Below are positions 11,636 to 20,313 of a DNA stretch of 64,000 bases, piece after piece. The position numbers and the translations under genes were made by a program. The DNA is taken from NCBI RefSeq assembly GCF_008042035.1, contig NZ_RDBL01000010.1:18091-82090 (forward strand), given 5' to 3'. Below the pieces are notes generated by a model, which did not search any database, was not told the origin of the DNA, and saw only the letters and a program-made list of their open reading frames with translations. This DNA comes from Streptomyces sp. col6 (GTDB taxonomy: Bacteria; Actinomycetota; Actinomycetes; Streptomycetales; Streptomycetaceae). How positions within the stretch are numbered: the stretch's first letter is position 1; every line of letters starts with the position of its first letter.

Positions 11636-12518
11636 CGTCACCGCCGAGGCGGCCGTCGCCAAGTCCGCCGCGACGCCGGATCCGGGTGAGGCCACCGCAT
11701 CGGCCCGCACCGAGGAGCGCGCACGGGCCGCGCGGCGCCGGCGCGGCATCGTCCTGCTGGCCCGCGCCGCCGTGCTCGTGTTCGTCCTCGGTGTCTGGGA
11801 GTGGTTCTCGCGTGCCGGGATCATCGACCCGTTCAACTTCTCGATGCCCTCGAAGATCTGGGACCAGATCCAGCAGTGGGCGCTGCACGGCACCCCGCAG
11901 GGCTCGCTGCTCGAACAGATCTGGTACACGCTCTACGAGGCGCTGCTCGGCTGGGTCGTGGGCGTCATCGCCGGTGTGGTGCTCGGTATCGCGCTCGGCC
12001 GTGTCCGCTTCCTGGCCGACGTGCTGGGCCCGTACATCAAGGTGCTCAACGCCCTGCCCCGTATCGTCCTGGCCCCGATCTTCCTCATCTGGTTCGGCCT
12101 CGGCCCGGCGTCGAAGGTCGCCTCCGCCGTCGTCCTCGTCTTCTTCCCGGTCTTCTTCAACGCCTTCCAGGGCGCCCGGGAGGTCGACCGCCACCTCATC
12201 GACAACGCCCGCATCCTCGGGGCCCGTGACCGCCAGGTCACCTTCCAGGTCGTCATCCCCGCCGCGACCTCGTGGATCTTCACCAGCCTCCACGTCAGCT
12301 TCGGGTTCGCCCTGATCGGCGCCATCGTCGGCGAGTACATCGGCGCGACCAAGGGCATCGGCCTGCTCGTCTCCGCCTCGCAGGGCACCTTCAACTCCGC
12401 CGGGGTGTACGCGGCGATGGTCATCCTCGCCGTCGTCGCGCTGCTCGCCGAAGGCGTACTCACCTTCCTCGAGAACAAGCTCTTCCGCTGGAAGCCCGCC
12501 GCCGATGAATCCCGCTGA
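11625..12518 (+). CDS. NitT/TauT-type ABC transporter permease
   Basis: 297-residue inner-membrane permease. A charged Ala-rich cytoplasmic N-terminus (about 40 residues) precedes six or so hydrophobic helices. The permease EAA loop is seen as IDNARILGARDRQVTFQVVIPAA, and NALPRIVLAPIFLIWFGLG is characteristic of SsuC/TauC-like permeases. The ATG at 11625 lies inside the end of the ATPase gene, giving an 11-nt overlap. With the ATPase and the following lipoprotein it makes a complete importer. Confidence 0.92.
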   Translation: MSPDVTAEAAVAKSAATPDPGEATASARTEERARAARRRRGIVLLARAAVLVFVLGVWEWFSRAGIIDPFNFSMPSKIWDQIQQWALHGTPQGSLLEQIWYTLYEALLGWVVGVIAGVVLGIALGRVRFLADVLGPYIKVLNALPRIVLAPIFLIWFGLGPASKVASAVVLVFFPVFFNAFQGAREVDRHLIDNARILGARDRQVTFQVVIPAATSWIFTSLHVSFGFALIGAIVGEYIGATKGIGLLVSASQGTFNSAGVYAAMVILAVVALLAEGVLTFLENKLFRWKPAADESR

Positions 12519-12561
12519 ACCCTTCCGCCACCGCAGCACGTCCCGCCCCCAGGAGCCGCAC

Positions 12562-13617
12562 ATGCCCCGCCGTCATCCGGCCGCCCGACTCGCCGCCCTC
12601 ACCGCCACCATCGCCGTACTCGCCGCCCTCGGCGGTTGCGCCGACGAGGTCTCCTCCCACGCCTCCGACGGTGGTTCGGGCGGGAAGGGGCCCAAGGTGA
12701 AGATCATGGTCGGCGGGATCGACAAGGTCATCTACCTGCCCGCGATGCTGTCGCAGCGCCTGGGCTACTTCAGGGACGAGGGCGTCAACGTCGAGCTGCT
12801 GAGCGAGCCCGCCGGCATCGATGCCACGACCTCCCTGGTCGCCGGGAACGTCCAGGGTGTCGTCGGGTTCTACGACCACACCCTCGACCTGCAGACCAAG
12901 GGCAAGTCCGTCGAGTCCGTGGTGCAGCTGGCCCAGACGCCGGGCGAGGTCGAGATCGTCTCCAACAAGGCGGCGGACGGCCTCAAGTCGCCCAAGGACT
13001 TCGCCGGCAAGAAGCTGGGCGTGACCGGGCTCGGTTCCTCCACCGACTTCCTCACCAAGTACCTGGGCGTCCACGACGGGGTGGGCGTCGACAAGTTCAC
13101 CAATGTCGCTGTCGGCGCCGGCCAGACCTTCATCTCCGCCCTGCAGCAGGGATCCATTGACGGCGGTATGACCACCGACCCGACCGTGGCGCAGATCCTC
13201 GACAAGAAGATCGGCAAGGTGCTGGTCGACATGCGCACCCCGGAGGGCTCCCGGCAGGCGCTCGGCGGGCTCTACCCGTCGTCGAGCCTGTACATGAACA
13301 CCGACTGGGTCGACGGGCACAAGGACACGGTGCAGAAGCTCGCCAACGCCTTCGTACGCACCCTGAAGTGGATGTCCACGCACAGCGCGAAGGAGATCGC
13401 GGCGAAGATGCCCGGCGACTACGCGCAGGGGGGCGAGGGGCTCTACGCCCAGGCCATCGAGAGCACGCTGCCGATGTTCACGAAGGACGGCACGATGCCG
13501 GCCGACGGCCCCGCGACGGTGCAGCGCGTACTCAAGGCCTTCAACCCGAACCTGAAGAACGCCACGATCGACCTGGAGAAGACGTACACGACCGAGTTCA
13601 CGCGGAAGGCCCGCTGA
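12562..13617 (+). CDS. NMT1/SsuA-like substrate-binding lipoprotein
   Basis: 351-residue extracellular solute-binding lipoprotein. The signal peptide has lipobox LGGC, with acylated Cys about residue 26. The body begins KVKIMVGGIDKVIYLPAMLSQ, then GYFRDEGVNVEL, and contains DFAGKKLGVTGLGSSTDFL, typical of NMT1/THI5-like and SsuA/TauA receptors. The ATG at 12562 is chosen because CAGGAG lies 6 nt upstream and the signal peptide then starts cleanly; an ATG at 12505 would add a Pro-rich lead. The ligand cannot be read from sequence: sulfonate, nitrate, pyrimidine or an aromatic acid are all possible. It ends in a very strong hairpin. Confidence 0.88.
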   Translation: MPRRHPAARLAALTATIAVLAALGGCADEVSSHASDGGSGGKGPKVKIMVGGIDKVIYLPAMLSQRLGYFRDEGVNVELLSEPAGIDATTSLVAGNVQGVVGFYDHTLDLQTKGKSVESVVQLAQTPGEVEIVSNKAADGLKSPKDFAGKKLGVTGLGSSTDFLTKYLGVHDGVGVDKFTNVAVGAGQTFISALQQGSIDGGMTTDPTVAQILDKKIGKVLVDMRTPEGSRQALGGLYPSSSLYMNTDWVDGHKDTVQKLANAFVRTLKWMSTHSAKEIAAKMPGDYAQGGEGLYAQAIESTLPMFTKDGTMPADGPATVQRVLKAFNPNLKNATIDLEKTYTTEFTRKAR

Positions 13618-13619
13618 CC

Positions 13620-13686
13620 GGCACGATCGCGCCACGAGCCCGCCGGGCCCCGAGAGGGGACGGCGGGCTCGTGGCGCGATCGTGCC
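13620..13686. terminator. Perfect 26-bp inverted repeat terminator
   Basis: Left arm 13620-13645, loop of 15 nt, right arm 13661-13686, all 26 pairs matched. It begins 2 nt after the lipoprotein stop, so it should end the NitT/TauT operon and insulate the iron-regulated operon that follows. No T-tract. Confidence 0.8.
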
Positions 13687-13737
13687 GCCGGGAGGGGCTT
13701 CCCCCGCCCCGTGCCGATTCCGTGGACAACGTTCGCA

Positions 13738-13756
13738 TAAGGTGAGGCTCGCCTAA
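13738..13756. promoter_or_regulatory. Iron box (DmdR/DtxR-type operator), importer 1
   Basis: TAAGGTGAGGCTCGCCTAA, 16 of 19 matches to the Streptomyces iron-box consensus TTAGGTTAGGCTCACCTAA. It lies 36 bp before the start of the siderophore-binding lipoprotein gene, as expected for an operator overlapping the promoter. Confidence 0.85.
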
Positions 13757-13791
13757 TCTTTCAAAGGTGAACAAAACGAGGAGACACACTC

Positions 13792-14838
13792 ATGTCATAT
13801 CGGCGCCGCGGTTCAGCCGCAGTCGCTCTGGCCGTCGCTGCCGCCCTGTCACTGGCCGCGTGCGGCGCCGATTCCTCCGGCAAGGACGGGAACGCGTCCT
13901 CGCAGGGCTCGGGCAAGGAATCGAAGTCGGTCGCCAAGGGCGGCAAGGACTTCGGCGACGCGGCCGCGAAGACCGCGGCCCTCGGCACGGACGCGAAGCC
14001 CGGCCAGTGGCCGCGTACGGTCAAGCACGCCATGGGCAGCACCGAGATCAAGGAGCAGCCCAAGCGCGTGGTCGTGCTCGACGTCGGTGAGCTCGACAAT
14101 GTGGTCTCACTGGGGGTGAAGCCCGTCGGTCTCGCCCCGACCGAGGGATCGCCGGAGCTGCCGTCGTACCTCAAGAAGGACGCGGGCACCCCGAAGAACA
14201 TCGGCACGATCAACAGCCTCAACCTGGAGGCGATCGCCGCGCTCAAGCCCGACCTGATCCTGGGCAGCCAGCTGCGCGCCGCCAACTCCTACGACGAGCT
14301 GTCGCAGATCGCGCCCACCGTCTTCTCCATCCGGCCCGGCTTCACCTGGAAGGAGAACTACCTCCTCAACGCCGCCGCGCTGGACCGGACGGCGCAGGCC
14401 GAGGCGAACCTCGCCGCGTACAAGAAGAAGGCGAAGGCCCTCGGGGACGAGCTGGGGGCCCACAAGCCCACCGTGTCGATGGTCCGCTACCTGCCCGACG
14501 GCCTGATCCGGCTCTACGCCAACGACTCCTTCATCGGCACCATCCTCAAGGACGTCGGCATTCCGCGCCCCGAGAACCAGGACATCGCCGACCTGGCCGC
14601 CGAGGTCAGCGCCGAGAACATCGACCAGGCCGACGCCGACTACATCTTCACGGGCGTCTACGGCGACGCGAAGGCCACCGACAAGAGCAAGGCGCAGGCC
14701 AACCCGCTCTGGAAGAACCTGAAGGCGGTCAAGGACGGCCACGCCTACGACGTGCCCGACGAGACCTGGTACCTGGGACTCGGTGTCACTGCCGCCGACG
14801 TGGTGCTCGACGACCTGAAGAAGTACCTGACGGCCTGA
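13792..14838 (+). CDS. Fe-siderophore-binding lipoprotein (importer 1)
   Basis: 348-residue FecB/FepB-type (cluster A-II) binding protein. The signal peptide has lipobox LAAC (Cys about 25), followed by a low-complexity Ser/Lys/Gly linker of about 45 residues. The mature domain starts TVKHAMGSTEIKEQPKRVVVLD and includes LNLEAIAALKPDLILG, both typical of ferric-siderophore receptors. GAGGAG precedes the ATG. It leads a four-gene operon (lipoprotein, permease, permease, ATPase) under the iron box at 13738. No biosynthetic gene adjoins this set, so it may serve a siderophore made elsewhere or by other organisms. Confidence 0.92.
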   Translation: MSYRRRGSAAVALAVAAALSLAACGADSSGKDGNASSQGSGKESKSVAKGGKDFGDAAAKTAALGTDAKPGQWPRTVKHAMGSTEIKEQPKRVVVLDVGELDNVVSLGVKPVGLAPTEGSPELPSYLKKDAGTPKNIGTINSLNLEAIAALKPDLILGSQLRAANSYDELSQIAPTVFSIRPGFTWKENYLLNAAALDRTAQAEANLAAYKKKAKALGDELGAHKPTVSMVRYLPDGLIRLYANDSFIGTILKDVGIPRPENQDIADLAAEVSAENIDQADADYIFTGVYGDAKATDKSKAQANPLWKNLKAVKDGHAYDVPDETWYLGLGVTAADVVLDDLKKYLTA

Positions 14839-14877
14839 GGGCCCGGGACAGCCGAGAAGAGAGAGTGAGCCCGGTGC

Positions 14878-15888
14878 ATGCCGCCCCCTGACCTCAACCG
14901 CCGACGGGCCGCCTGGCTGCTGGCCGGCGTGGCGATGCTGCTGCTCGCCGTACTCCTGAGCCTCACCGTCGGCAGCCGGCAGGTCGCGCCGGGCGACGCG
15001 CTCCAGGCCCTGTTCCACGACGGCGGGAGCGACGACGCCCAGGTGGTGCGTGCGCTGCGCGTACCCCGGACGGTGATCGGTGTGCTCGCGGGCGCCGCGC
15101 TCGCTCTCGCGGGCGCGGTCATGCAGGGCATCACCCGCAACCCCATCGCGGAACCCGGCATCCTCGGCGTCGGCCAGGGCGCCTCGGTGGGCGTGGTGAC
15201 CGCGATCGCGTTCTTCGGGGTGCACTCGCTGAACGGCTACGTGTGGTTCGCGTTCGGCGGCGCCGCGCTGGCCGGGGTGGCGGTCTATGCCGTCGCCAGC
15301 GGCGGCCGGGGCGGCGCGTCGCCCGTCAAGCTCGCGCTGGCGGGGGCCGCGATGAACGCGTTCCTCGCCTCGCTCGTGTCCGGGATCGCCACCACCAACG
15401 CCCGCGCCCTCGACGAGTTCCGCTTCTGGCAGGTCGGCTCGCTCGGCGGGCGCGACGGCGAAGTGATCCGTCAGGTGTGGCCGTTCATCCTGATCGGAAT
15501 CGTCCTGGTCGCGGCGCTCGCCCGCGGCCTGGACGCGCTCGCCCTCGGCGACGACGCCGCGCGGAACCTCGGCAACAACGTCGGACGCCTGAGGATCCTC
15601 GGCGCGCTCGGGGCGACCGTGCTCACCGGGGCCGCCGTGGCCTCGGTCGGCCCGATCGCCTTCACCGGTCTGGCCGTTCCGCACATCGCCCGCGCGCTGG
15701 TGGGCACGGCCCACCGCTGGGTACTGCCGCTGGCGGCCCTGCTGGGCCCGGTGATGCTCCTCGGCTCCGACGTGCTCGGCCGCGTCCTCTTCCCGCCCTC
15801 GGAGGTGCCGGTGGCCGTCATGACCGCCCTGATCGGTGTGCCGTTCCTGATCGCGCTGGTCCGGCGCCGGACGGTGGTGGCCGCGTGA
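14878..15888 (+). CDS. FecCD-family siderophore permease (importer 1, first)
   Basis: 336-residue permease expected to have about ten TM helices. Seen: the N-terminal helix after RRRAAWLL, the conserved LRVPRTVIGVLAGAALALAG, the ITRNPIAEPGILGV loop, and the ATPase-contact stretch with LGNNVGRLR, then GPIAFTGLAVPHIARALVG. These are hallmarks of BtuC/FecCD proteins. Its TGA overlaps the GTG of the second permease, so the two halves of the channel are coupled. The ATG at 14878 has only a weak purine-rich region upstream (GAGAAGAGAGAG, rather far). Confidence 0.92.
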   Translation: MPPPDLNRRRAAWLLAGVAMLLLAVLLSLTVGSRQVAPGDALQALFHDGGSDDAQVVRALRVPRTVIGVLAGAALALAGAVMQGITRNPIAEPGILGVGQGASVGVVTAIAFFGVHSLNGYVWFAFGGAALAGVAVYAVASGGRGGASPVKLALAGAAMNAFLASLVSGIATTNARALDEFRFWQVGSLGGRDGEVIRQVWPFILIGIVLVAALARGLDALALGDDAARNLGNNVGRLRILGALGATVLTGAAVASVGPIAFTGLAVPHIARALVGTAHRWVLPLAALLGPVMLLGSDVLGRVLFPPSEVPVAVMTALIGVPFLIALVRRRTVVAA

Positions 15889-16964
15889 GCAAGCTCGAAG
15901 CCGCCGTCGCGCCGCGTCTGCGCCCCGTCGGGCATGCCGTGCTGCGGCGCGGGCGGGCGAGTTTCCTCGTGCACCGCCGGGCGGCCGTCGTCGCCGCGGC
16001 GCTCACGGTGCTGCTGGCGTGCGCGGTCGTGGCGTACCTCTGCGTCGGTGAGTCGTTCGTGACGCCGTCGGAGGTTGTACGCGTCCTGCTCGGCCGCCCC
16101 AGCCCGGACGAACTCGTCGTGGGCACCCTGCGGTTGCCGCGTCTGGTCGTGGGCCTCCTCGCGGGCGCCGCGTTCGGTGTCGCCGGGGCGCTGGTGCAGA
16201 CCGTCGCCCGCAACCCGCTCGCCAGTCCCGACGTCATCGGCGTCACACACGGGGCGGGGGCGGCCACGGTGGCCGCACTGAGCTTCAACGCCGTCGCCGC
16301 CGACGCGCTGCCCTACGTCTCCGTCGCCGGCGGCCTGGCGGCGGCCCTGCTCGTGTACGTCTTCGCCTGGCGCGGCGGGCTGCACTCCTCCCGCTTCGTC
16401 CTGGTCGGCATCGGGGTGTCGGTAGCGCTCGGCTCGCTGACCCAGCTGCTGCTGACCAAGGGCGACTATCTGGTGGCCCAGCAGGCCAAGGTCTGGCTGA
16501 CGGGCTCGCTCAACAGCCGGGGCTACGAGGAGGCAGGGCCGCTCGTCGTCGTCCTTCTGGCGGGCATCCCGGCGGCCGTGTGGGCGGCGCGGGCACAGCG
16601 CAGCGCGTCCTTCGACGACGACACGGCCACCGCGCTCGGCGTGCGCCTGGGCCGGGTCCGGCTCGGGCTGACCGCACTCGGCGTCGTCCTGGCGTCGGTG
16701 GCCACCGGCGCGGTGGGACCGGTCGACTTCGTCGCGCTGCTCGCCCCGCAGATCGCGCGCCGGCTCACCCGCACCGCCCAGACCCCGCTGCTGTCCTCGG
16801 CCCTCGCCGGGGCGCTGATCGTCGTGGTCGCGGACCTGCTGGCCCGCCGTCTGTTCTCCCCGATCGAGCTGCCGACCGGGGTCCTCACCGCCGTGGTGGG
16901 CGCCCCGTACCTGATGTGGCTCATCGTCCGTACCCGCAGCCGTTACGGAGGCACCTCGTCATGA
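15885..16964 (+). CDS. FecCD-family siderophore permease (importer 1, second)
   Basis: 359-residue partner permease. The GTG at 15885 overlaps the upstream stop by 4 nt. It has a longer cytoplasmic lead ([19 protein letters not shown]) than usual, then FecCD landmarks: [65 protein letters not shown] and [17 protein letters not shown]. It should form the heterodimeric channel with the preceding gene. Its stop overlaps the ATPase start (ATGA). Confidence 0.92.
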   Translation: MSKLEAAVAPRLRPVGHAVLRRGRASFLVHRRAAVVAAALTVLLACAVVAYLCVGESFVTPSEVVRVLLGRPSPDELVVGTLRLPRLVVGLLAGAAFGVAGALVQTVARNPLASPDVIGVTHGAGAATVAALSFNAVAADALPYVSVAGGLAAALLVYVFAWRGGLHSSRFVLVGIGVSVALGSLTQLLLTKGDYLVAQQAKVWLTGSLNSRGYEEAGPLVVVLLAGIPAAVWAARAQRSASFDDDTATALGVRLGRVRLGLTALGVVLASVATGAVGPVDFVALLAPQIARRLTRTAQTPLLSSALAGALIVVVADLLARRLFSPIELPTGVLTAVVGAPYLMWLIVRTRSRYGGTSS

Positions 16965-17797
16965 GCCGTCCGCCCGCCAGCCGCCTCTCGGCGCACGATC
17001 TGACCTTGGCCTACGAGGACCGCACCGTCGTCGAGGGCCTGGACATGGAGATCCCCGACGGTAGGGTCACCATCGTCGTCGGGCCCAACGCCTGCGGAAA
17101 ATCCACCCTCCTGCGGGCGCTCGGCCGGCTCCTCAAGCCGCGGCGCGGCACCGTACTGCTGGACGGCGCCGAACTCGCCGGGCTCCCGGCCAAGGAGATC
17201 GCGCGGACCGTCGGCGTGCTGCCGCAGTCGCCCACACCGCCCGACGGCATCACCGTCGCAGACCTCGTTGCCCGGGGCCGCCAGCCGCACCAGAAGTGGT
17301 GGCAGCAGTGGTCGGACGCCGACGAGCACGCCGTGGGCGAGGCTCTGGAGCGTACGAACACGGCAGGACTCGCCGACCGGCCGGTGGACGAACTCTCCGG
17401 CGGCCAGCGCCAGCGCGTGTGGATCGCCATGGCCCTGGCGCAGGACACCGAAATTCTGCTGCTCGACGAGCCCACGACGTACTTGGACGTCGCCCACCAG
17501 GTGGAGGTGCTGGACCTGGTACGCCGTCTCAACCTGGAACGCAGGCGCACCGTCGTCGCCGTGCTCCACGACCTCAACCAGGCGGTCCGGTACGCCGATC
17601 ACCTCGTCGCGATGAAGGACGGGCGCATCGTCGCGCAGGGGGCGCCGGACGAGGTCGTCACCACGGAGATGGTCCAAGAGGTCTTCGGGCTGTCGTCCGT
17701 CATCATTCCGGATCCCGTCACCGGCGGCCGCCTCGTCGTGCCGGGCTACAGCTGGCAGCCCTCGCCCCCGCCGACGGAGAAGACGCACGCCCACTGA
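16961..17797 (+). CDS. FepC-type siderophore ABC ATPase (importer 1)
   Basis: 278-residue ATPase of the iron-chelate class. Walker [11 protein letters not shown]-loop region [14 protein letters not shown], signature LSGGQRQR, Walker [13 protein letters not shown] and H-loop VLHDLNQA. The ATG at 16961 has ACGGAGG upstream and overlaps the permease stop. The C-terminus carries the family extension [21 protein letters not shown]. It completes importer 1; a 12-bp hairpin lies 64 bp downstream. Confidence 0.93.
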   Translation: MSRPPASRLSAHDLTLAYEDRTVVEGLDMEIPDGRVTIVVGPNACGKSTLLRALGRLLKPRRGTVLLDGAELAGLPAKEIARTVGVLPQSPTPPDGITVADLVARGRQPHQKWWQQWSDADEHAVGEALERTNTAGLADRPVDELSGGQRQRVWIAMALAQDTEILLLDEPTTYLDVAHQVEVLDLVRRLNLERRRTVVAVLHDLNQAVRYADHLVAMKDGRIVAQGAPDEVVTTEMVQEVFGLSSVIIPDPVTGGRLVVPGYSWQPSPPPTEKTHAH

Positions 17798-17860
17798 CCG
17801 GGATGGGCAGCCCCGGTTTCCTGGGCCGGCAGGAGGGCGGGACATAGCTCCGGGGCCTGC

Positions 17861-17895
17861 GCGGCCCCCGGTCCGCGCCGTGAACCGGGGGCCGC
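17861..17895. terminator. 12-bp stem terminator between convergent genes
   Basis: Arms 17861-17872 and 17884-17895 are perfectly complementary with an 11-nt loop. It lies between the importer-1 ATPase (+) and the small secreted protein gene (-) and could serve both. Confidence 0.7.
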
Positions 17896-17922
17896 CATCG
17901 CGTCGGTGGCGAGGAGGAACAC

Positions 17923-18243
17923 TCAGCAGAGTGCCAGCCCGTCGAACTGCGGCGCGAGGCCGCGCTTGGTCTTGAACTTCTGTCCGGGCTTGAGGGTGTT
18001 GCAGTCGGAATCGGGGGCGAAGGACCACACGACCTTGACCCGCTTCGTCGTGGAGCACTTGTTCGTCACATAGGCCGTCTTCGAGATGGTGCCCTTGTCG
18101 ACGTTGACCTTGACGCAGGTGGGGGCCGCTGCACTCGCCCGGACGGCGGGGGCCGCGGCGTGAGCCGTACCACTCGTGGCCAGTAGGGCGGCGCCGGTCG
18201 CCGCCACGGCTATGAATCGCTTTGCACGCGAGGGAATTCGCAC
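17923..18243 (-). CDS. Small secreted protein, alpha-amylase-inhibitor (tendamistat)-like
   Basis: 106 residues. The GTG at 18243 is chosen because GGAG lies 8 nt upstream and it starts directly at a Sec signal peptide (basic RIPSRAKRF, hydrophobic core, cleavage near AHA). The mature part of about 75 residues has four Cys spaced 20, 18 and 25 apart. From memory tendamistat has four at 16, 18 and 28, and shares a Cys-Val start, N-x-C, VKVV(Y/W) before Cys 3, a PGQ turn just after it and a Cys as the last or second-last residue. A tendamistat-like two-disulfide beta-barrel is therefore likely. The Trp-Arg-Tyr triplet that blocks amylase is not present, so amylase inhibition is doubtful. Fold assignment is inference. 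Confidence 0.65.
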   Translation of the reverse strand: MRIPSRAKRFIAVAATGAALLATSGTAHAAAPAVRASAAAPTCVKVNVDKGTISKTAYVTNKCSTTKRVKVVWSFAPDSDCNTLKPGQKFKTKRGLAPQFDGLALC

Positions 18244-18344
18244 TCGACAACTCCAGGATCGTTGCTTGTCGGGACTGCTGAGCACTGTAGGCCACCCGTG
18301 GGGTCCGGTCGCTTGATCGTCCCGGTGCGGGGTAGCGAAGGGAC

Positions 18345-20306
18345 ATGGCCACTGAGAACACATCCGCTGCCGCCGGCGGCTACGTACAGCCCGAGGTCGA
18401 CGTCCGGGCGCTGACCGAGGTGCTCGACGGCGACTACGCCGGCATCCGCGAGCTCGTCCGGACCAATCTGGTGGCGTACGCCTCCGTCCTGGAGGAGGCC
18501 GAGGAGCTCGGCATCGACGCCTTCCGCGAACGGGTGCGGGAGATCGTGGTCGAGATGGCCGCGACCGGCCAGACCGGGATGGGGTTTCCGCAGGAGTACG
18601 GCGGGGGCGGCGACGTCGGGGCGTCCATCGCGGCGTTCGAGACGCTGGCCTTCGGTGACCTGTCGGTGCTGGTGAAGGTGGGGGTGCAGTTCGGGCTCTT
18701 CGGCGGCGCGATCCTCCATCTGGGCACCGAGCGCCACCACGAGGCGTACCTGCCGGACCTGATCACCGGGCGCCTGATGGGCTGCTTCGCGATGACCGAG
18801 ACGGGACACGGCTCCGACGTGCAGTCGCTCGGCACGGTCGCGGCGTACGACCCCGACGCACGGGAGTTCGTCCTCACCACCCCCGGCGACGAGGCGTGCA
18901 AGGACTACATCGGCAACGCCGCCCGCCACGCGGAGCTGGCGGTGGTCTTCGCCCAGCTGGAGGTGGCCGGGAAGGCGCAGGGGGTGCACGCCTTCGTCGT
19001 ACGGGTCCGGCAGGACGGCCGAGTGGTGCCCGGCGTCCGGATCGAGGACGACGGACGCAAGATGGGCCTCAACGGCGTGGACAACGGCCGCATCCGCTTC
19101 AAGGGCGTACGCGTGCCGCGCGAGGCGCTGCTCAACCGGTTCGCCGACGTCACCGCCGACGGCGTCTACGAGAGCCCCATCGAGAACCCCGGACGGCGCT
19201 TCTTCACCATGCTCGGCACCCTCGTCCAGGGCCGGGTCAGCGTCGCCGGCGCCGGGGTCGGCGCGGCCAAGGTGGCCCTCGCGATCGCCGTCAAGTACGC
19301 CGTGCGGCGCCAGCAGTTCGCGGCGGCCCCGGGCACGGACGAGCAATTGCTCCTCGACTACGGACTGCATCAGCGCCGGCTGCTGCCGCTCCTGGCCCGC
19401 ACCTACGCGCTGCACTTCGCGCAGGACGTCGTCCGCACACAGCTGCACGACGTCTTCTCCGGCATCGAGGACGACGAACAGGCGCGGCGCCTGCTGGAGT
19501 CACGGGCCGCCGGCACCAAGGCGCTCGCCACCTGGCACGCCACCCGGGTCGTCCAGGAGTGCCGCGAGGCGTGCGGCGGCGCCGGCTACCTCAGCGTCAA
19601 CCGGTTCGCCGCGCTCAAGGCCGACAGCGACATCTTCACCACGTTCGAGGGCGACAACCACGTTCTGCTGCAACTCGTCGCCAAGGGGCTGCTCACCCAT
19701 TACGCGAGCGAGTTCGAGGACCTCGACCAGCTCGGCACGGTCCGGCATGTCGCCGGGCTCGCCGTCGAGACGGTCATGGAGAAGACCTCGGTCCACAAGA
19801 TGCTGGAGCGGGTACGGGACCTGCTGCCGGGCGGCGACGAGTGGGACCGCGAGGCCGGGCTGCTCGACTCCGAGTACCACCTCGCCATGGTCCGCTTCCG
19901 CGAGGAGCACATGCTCGCGGGGGTGGCCCGCAGGCTCAAGCGCGGCATCGACGAGCACCGCGACCCCGGCGCCGTCTTCTCGTACGTGCAGGACCACGTC
20001 ATCGCCCTCGCCCGCGCGCACGTCGAACGGCTGGTCCTCGAAGCGTTCGTCGAGAAGGTGCGCGCGCTGCCCGAGAGCGGCGACAAGCGCGCGCTGGGCC
20101 TGCTGTGCGACCTGTTCGCCCTGTCGACGATCGAGGCGGACCGCGCCTGGTTCATGGAACACGGCCGGCTGACCGTCCAGCGCTCCAAGGCGATCAGCCG
20201 CGAGGTGAACGACCTCTGCCGCAAGGTCCGCCCGCTCGCGGTCGATCTCGTCGACGCCTGGGGCATCCCGGACGAGATGCTGCGCGCGCCGGACCTGGTC
20301 GGCTGA
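18345..20306 (+). CDS. Acyl-CoA dehydrogenase / acyl-CoA oxidase-like flavoprotein
   Basis: 653 residues, longer than the usual 380-residue acyl-CoA dehydrogenase and close to acyl-CoA oxidases. The N-terminal helical domain leads to the FAD/substrate middle domain with MTETGHGSDVQSL. GRRFFTMLGTLVQGRVSVA and AIKYAVRRQQF-like helices follow, then EACGGAGYL and TFEGDNHVLLQLVAKGLL, which are oxidase-type signatures. A C-terminal helical domain of about 170 residues ends the protein. It introduces a 2,3-trans double bond into acyl-CoA in beta-oxidation, with FAD; whether O2 or an electron-transfer flavoprotein is the acceptor cannot be read. The ATG at 18345 follows AAGGGA closely. It is convergent with the methyltransferase gene, 7 bp between stops. 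Confidence 0.88.
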   Translation: MATENTSAAAGGYVQPEVDVRALTEVLDGDYAGIRELVRTNLVAYASVLEEAEELGIDAFRERVREIVVEMAATGQTGMGFPQEYGGGGDVGASIAAFETLAFGDLSVLVKVGVQFGLFGGAILHLGTERHHEAYLPDLITGRLMGCFAMTETGHGSDVQSLGTVAAYDPDAREFVLTTPGDEACKDYIGNAARHAELAVVFAQLEVAGKAQGVHAFVVRVRQDGRVVPGVRIEDDGRKMGLNGVDNGRIRFKGVRVPREALLNRFADVTADGVYESPIENPGRRFFTMLGTLVQGRVSVAGAGVGAAKVALAIAVKYAVRRQQFAAAPGTDEQLLLDYGLHQRRLLPLLARTYALHFAQDVVRTQLHDVFSGIEDDEQARRLLESRAAGTKALATWHATRVVQECREACGGAGYLSVNRFAALKADSDIFTTFEGDNHVLLQLVAKGLLTHYASEFEDLDQLGTVRHVAGLAVETVMEKTSVHKMLERVRDLLPGGDEWDREAGLLDSEYHLAMVRFREEHMLAGVARRLKRGIDEHRDPGAVFSYVQDHVIALARAHVERLVLEAFVEKVRALPESGDKRALGLLCDLFALSTIEADRAWFMEHGRLTVQRSKAISREVNDLCRKVRPLAVDLVDAWGIPDEMLRAPDLVG

Positions 20307-20313
20307 GCCCGCG

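Noticed and set aside
16580..16960. 127-codon upstream extension of the importer-1 ATPase
   Set aside because: It lies inside the permease gene in another frame, is Arg/Gly/Pro-rich, and the ATG at 16961 has a good ribosome site and an ATGA overlap.
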